This document shows, in pieces, positions 38,680 to 41,403 of a DNA stretch of 41,403 nt. Made by a program: the position numbers and the translations under genes. A model generated the notes under the pieces. It was not told the DNA's origin and did not search any database. It saw only the letters and a program-made list of their open reading frames with translations. This DNA comes from Apostichopus parvimensis (Eukaryota; Echinodermata; Holothuroidea; Aspidochirotida; Stichopodidae): contig KN882585.1 of assembly GCA_000934455.1 (NCBI GenBank), positions 112,124 through 153,526 of the forward strand. The letters run 5' to 3'. How positions within the stretch are numbered: the stretch's first letter is position 1; every line of letters starts with the position of its first letter.

Positions 38680-40313
38680 CTGGGAAGATAAAGCGAGAAT
38701 TGAATATACTTTAAATCACACCCCACACAGCAATCCCAAGTAATGAATACGGATGGTAAGGATACTTAAAATGAACATAAATTATATCTGATGCTTCATT
38801 GCATTATCAGTGACCTCTTGAATGTTTATGAACCACAGTCAGTTTGCATTCACCCTAGTTATAGAAGTAAAGCAGTCATGGTTCAAGGGAAACTACTCGT
38901 CAACTGCCAAATAAGCAAATGATGAGAATTGCATGGGTACAATATTGAGCATGGTGGACATCGAGGAGAAAAACACAACTGATCCGTGACGAATGTAGGA
39001 AGCTCCTGAAAATGGTGTAGCCCCTGACTAGACAGCAGCACATATGATAAAGGGAATTCCTCATGCACAAATGCTTGGATTTGCTGAGCATTATCATTAA
39101 AGGTGAAAGGTCAATCAATGGCTTCATTCAGTCCCCGAGTTGACACATCTTCCATGTTAAAGTACTATGGTCACGTAGCGTATCGTCTTCAAACTTTCAC
39201 AGATTGAAAAACAACACTTCAAAACCTAGATCTCTCTAATTTGGAGAACCACGCTGCTCGCATTGTTGTGTTGATTTAATTAATTACTTGTCTTGGGCAT
39301 TCTCTTGTTCCAGTATTTTGTACCTGGGCAGGAGAATTCAAAATGTGTGATGACTTTTGTGATCATTGGCGTAGCCAGAGGAGGGCCATGCCCCCCCCCC
39401 CCCAATCGAATTCTGAAAACAATTGTGATAGAACCAAAAAAAACTTCAAATGATGATGAATGTTGCACCAGATTGCATCTCAGGGTACCTAAAAATTCCC
39501 AAAAAAAAAAATCCAAAGGGAAGGGGGACACCCCCTGTCAGTGGGAATTTCAACTCTAAACCACCCACTCAGAACACCTGAGTAACGCCCCTGATATTTG
39601 GTCACCCCAATCAAAAATCCTGGCTACTAGTGTTTGTGACGTTTCACTCAATCAAGATTATGAGTCGCTTGTAACAGGTTTATAAAAATGTTATTTTTCT
39701 CACTGGATTGCCATACAATGCACTGCACTGAGCATTATCAGTTCCATGTATCACCGCTGATGGCGTCACAAGGTCTATTGCATAAAAGTAGGTTGTATTT
39801 CCACATGCAGTGACTGAAAATGTCACAGAGCTTGGCTTTTCTTAATATACCCATATTAAGGTATTACTATTAGGCCAAAGTCCGGTCTACATGTCGATAG
39901 AGCTTTAACAGAAACCCATGAAGAGACATCAGACTTGTAATCCAATTTGTTGCTTGCAATTGGATCTGCCCTTTAAAAATGAGACACATTTCAGGCTACG
40001 GACGACCTAATAATATACAATAAAAAACAAAGCACATTACAAAATATTTCAACCAGTGATCGGACTTTCATTTCATGGAATTTGACATCTTCACATAATG
40101 AAGACTTGAAGCAATATTCTGTATGCCTCTGCAATGCATCCTACTTTGAAAAGCAAATTAGGCCAAGTGATTGAATTGCACAAAACATCAGCATTATCAT
40201 GCTGAATCAGTCTGGCAAACTGTGCATTACTTCTGCATACATATGAATAATACTGCGAATTGTTTGTGCCATCCTGTGCCACAATTATTTGATGGTATTT
40301 TTGAAAAACTTAC
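38680..40313 (-). other. Intron between the two host exons (inferred)
   Basis: 1634 bp bounded on the minus strand by gtaagttttt at the right end and ctttatcttcccag at the left end, both close to consensus. No coding frame is recognised inside. A short GGCGTAGCCAGAGGAGGGCC repeat with a C-run is at 39368-39403, and A-runs near 39500. Confidence 0.6.
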
Positions 40314-40473
40314 TATGTACGACTTGGAACAGCTTTGTTTCTCCAAATGCCACCTTTTTATTGCGCCCAATGAAGTTTGTTTGCAATGCCAGCTGTGTGT
40401 CCATGATGTACGTCATTATCCGCTTCGTCGCTTCCTGGACAGTTCTGCCTCCCAAATCTGCGAGGTAGTTTCC
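40314..40473 (-). CDS. Internal exon of a host gene (DUF4806-like domain)
   Basis: 160 nt on the minus strand, preceded by cttttccttcttccag and followed by gtaagt. Phase 0 at the start, it reads GNYLADLGGRTVQEATKRIM, then TYIMDTQLALQTNFIGRNKK and VAFGETKLFQVVH, leaving one base for the next exon. The order L--LGG---(D/E)ATKRIM, then TN-LA-Q-NW-G-----AF, is what I know of the DUF4806 domain of animal proteins. Both splice sites and the phase match with 38531-38679 support a real gene. Upstream exons would lie to the right, beyond the LINE at 40868 or outside the window. Confidence 0.65.
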
Positions 40474-40649
40474 CTGGAAGAAGGAAAAGACAACAAATGT
40501 ATGACAAAGTAATTGTCATCTTAATTTAACATACGATTTTTTTTAAAGGTAATAGTTTGTACGAGTTTGTACAGATGATGTAAAAATGTCTGCTCTCGAA
40601 GCCTCGCAGTTCCCTCAACAAATTTCCAAGTCACGTATTATTATAGACA
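40474..40649. other. Probable intron sequence
   Basis: Short non-coding stretch upstream (minus sense) of the internal exon. It contains the pyrimidine-rich acceptor tract at 40474-40495 and a T-run at 40536-40545. Confidence 0.4.
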
Positions 40650-40868
40650 AGATGTGCAAGTCATGAATTTGGATAGTTGGACTACTGCACAAAAGGTTGT
40701 CAGTTTGAATCCTTACAGATCGCAAAGCTTATCTGTTGTACTCTAGGGCTAGGCATTCTATATACACGACTCCTCTCTACCCAGGTACTAATTGGGAACC
40801 TGCAAATAACCTGGGTGGCACTATTGAGCTTGTGAGAAATCATGTTATGACAACAATACTGACAATAC
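40650..40868 (+). repeat. Possible tRNA-derived SINE relic
   Basis: A box A-like ttggatagttgg (40669-40680) and box B-like gtttgaatcc (40703-40712) stand about 34 bp apart, the spacing of tRNA-type Pol III promoters, with an unrelated tail (ctctctacccaggtactaatt near 40770). No target duplication was found. Weakly supported. Confidence 0.4.
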
Positions 40869-40869
40869 T

Positions 40870-41403
40870 GGCAAGTCCCCGGGTTCGGACGGGCTTCCGA
40901 GGGAGTTCTACCGAACCTTCTGGGTATTAATAGGACCCGACCTCAGAGCCGTCTTCGAGGACGCCTTCCAAAACGGACTGTTCAACCAAAGTCAACGTCT
41001 GGGCATGATTACTTTGCTGCCCAAGTCTGGGGACCCCTTGGATCCTCATAACAAGCGTCCAATCACCTTATTAAATGTAGACTACAAGTTGCTGGCTAAG
41101 GCTTTGTGCAACCGCCTTGCACTGGCTATGCCGCATCTTGTGGGTGATCTCCAGACTTGTGCAGTGAAGGGTCATTGCATCCAGCAGAACTTGTGGTTGA
41201 TGCGCGGCTTCACCGACTTTGTTATTGACCGAGATCTGCCATGTGCACTGGTGTCTCTGGACCAGCAGAAGGCCTTTGACATGGTGGATCGTGGGTTTTT
41301 AATGAACGTACTGGAGACGTTTCAGTTGCACCCGGTTTTTCGTAAATGGATTTCTGTTTTGTATCAGGAAAGTTTCATTTCTGTTATCGTAAATGGGTTT
41401 TGT
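40870..41403 (+). pseudogene. Tx1 reverse transcriptase, 5'-truncated, runs off window (copy I)
   Basis: 178 codons open to the window end without a stop. It begins GKSPGSDGLPREFYRTFW, then GMITLLPKSGDPLDPHNKRP, ITLLNVDYKLLAKALCNRL, QTCAVKGHCIQQNLWLM, and LVSLDQQKAFDMVDRGFL (motif A), then RKWISVLYQESFISVIVNGF leading toward motif B. It has no start codon and no upstream linker, so it is either 5'-truncated at about 40868 or broken there. It is the cleanest RT sequence in the window, and it is on the opposite strand to copy G. Confidence 0.88.

Noticed and set aside
40171..40512. A plus-strand 113-codon gene
   Set aside because: It is antisense to the minus-strand exon at 40314-40473, which has splice sites, phase match and domain resemblance; the plus frame has no such support.
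1..41403. CRISPR array or bacterial operon
   Set aside because: No regularly spaced identical repeats with unique spacers, no bacterial gene organisation; all coding content is eukaryotic retroelement or spliced exon.

Overview
This is eukaryotic genomic DNA, almost certainly from a marine invertebrate. It is AT-rich, contains spliced-exon signals, has no bacterial-style operons, and is packed with retrotransposons typical of echinoderm, hemichordate, lancelet or mollusc genomes (Tx1-clade LINEs, a Mag-like Ty3/gypsy element, a CR1-like LINE). The phylum is an inference; nothing in the window fixes the species.

Layout. 1-1930: three stacked fragments of one Tx1-clade LINE family, all on the minus strand. 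3144-7797: a young, nearly complete Ty3/gypsy element with 156-bp LTRs, CATAT target duplication and a tRNA-Ser primer site. 7803-10430: anonymous DNA with short repeats. 10430-22510: an old CR1-like LINE on the minus strand. A Tx1 fragment (11893-12327, 12-bp target duplication) interrupts its endonuclease, and an 8.3-kb gypsy element (13710-21965, TACC duplication, 949-bp LTRs) interrupts its ORF1. That gypsy element contains a 942-base assembly gap over its reverse transcriptase. 22768-22942: a 175-bp retroposed unit whose 5' end is the first ~44 nt of U2 snRNA, flanked by a 16-17 bp target duplication. 24068-25010: a decayed copy of a multi-copy metazoan ORF of unknown function. 25441-28520: a Tx1 copy split by a 1.33-kb TIR transposon. 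29510-29840: a minisatellite. 31290-35215: the most complete Tx1 copy, broken by an LTR fragment and by an oppositely oriented Tx1 3' end. 35240-36815: a gypsy remnant. 36815-37190: a GGGCCCAATTGGG-type repeat. 38531-40473: two exons of what looks like a genuine host gene, with matching splice phase. 40650-41403: a tRNA-like SINE relic followed by a Tx1 reverse transcriptase that runs off the window.

Functionally, nearly everything here is selfish DNA: copy-and-paste elements (LINEs supplying endonuclease and reverse transcriptase; LTR elements supplying Gag, protease, RT, RNase H and integrase) and passengers that may borrow their machinery (the U2-headed unit, the tRNA-like SINE). Nested insertions give an order of events: the CR1-like LINE is oldest; the gypsy element within it is recent (LTRs about 0.7% different). 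The only plausible host coding sequence is the two-exon, DUF4806-like C-terminal gene fragment at the right.
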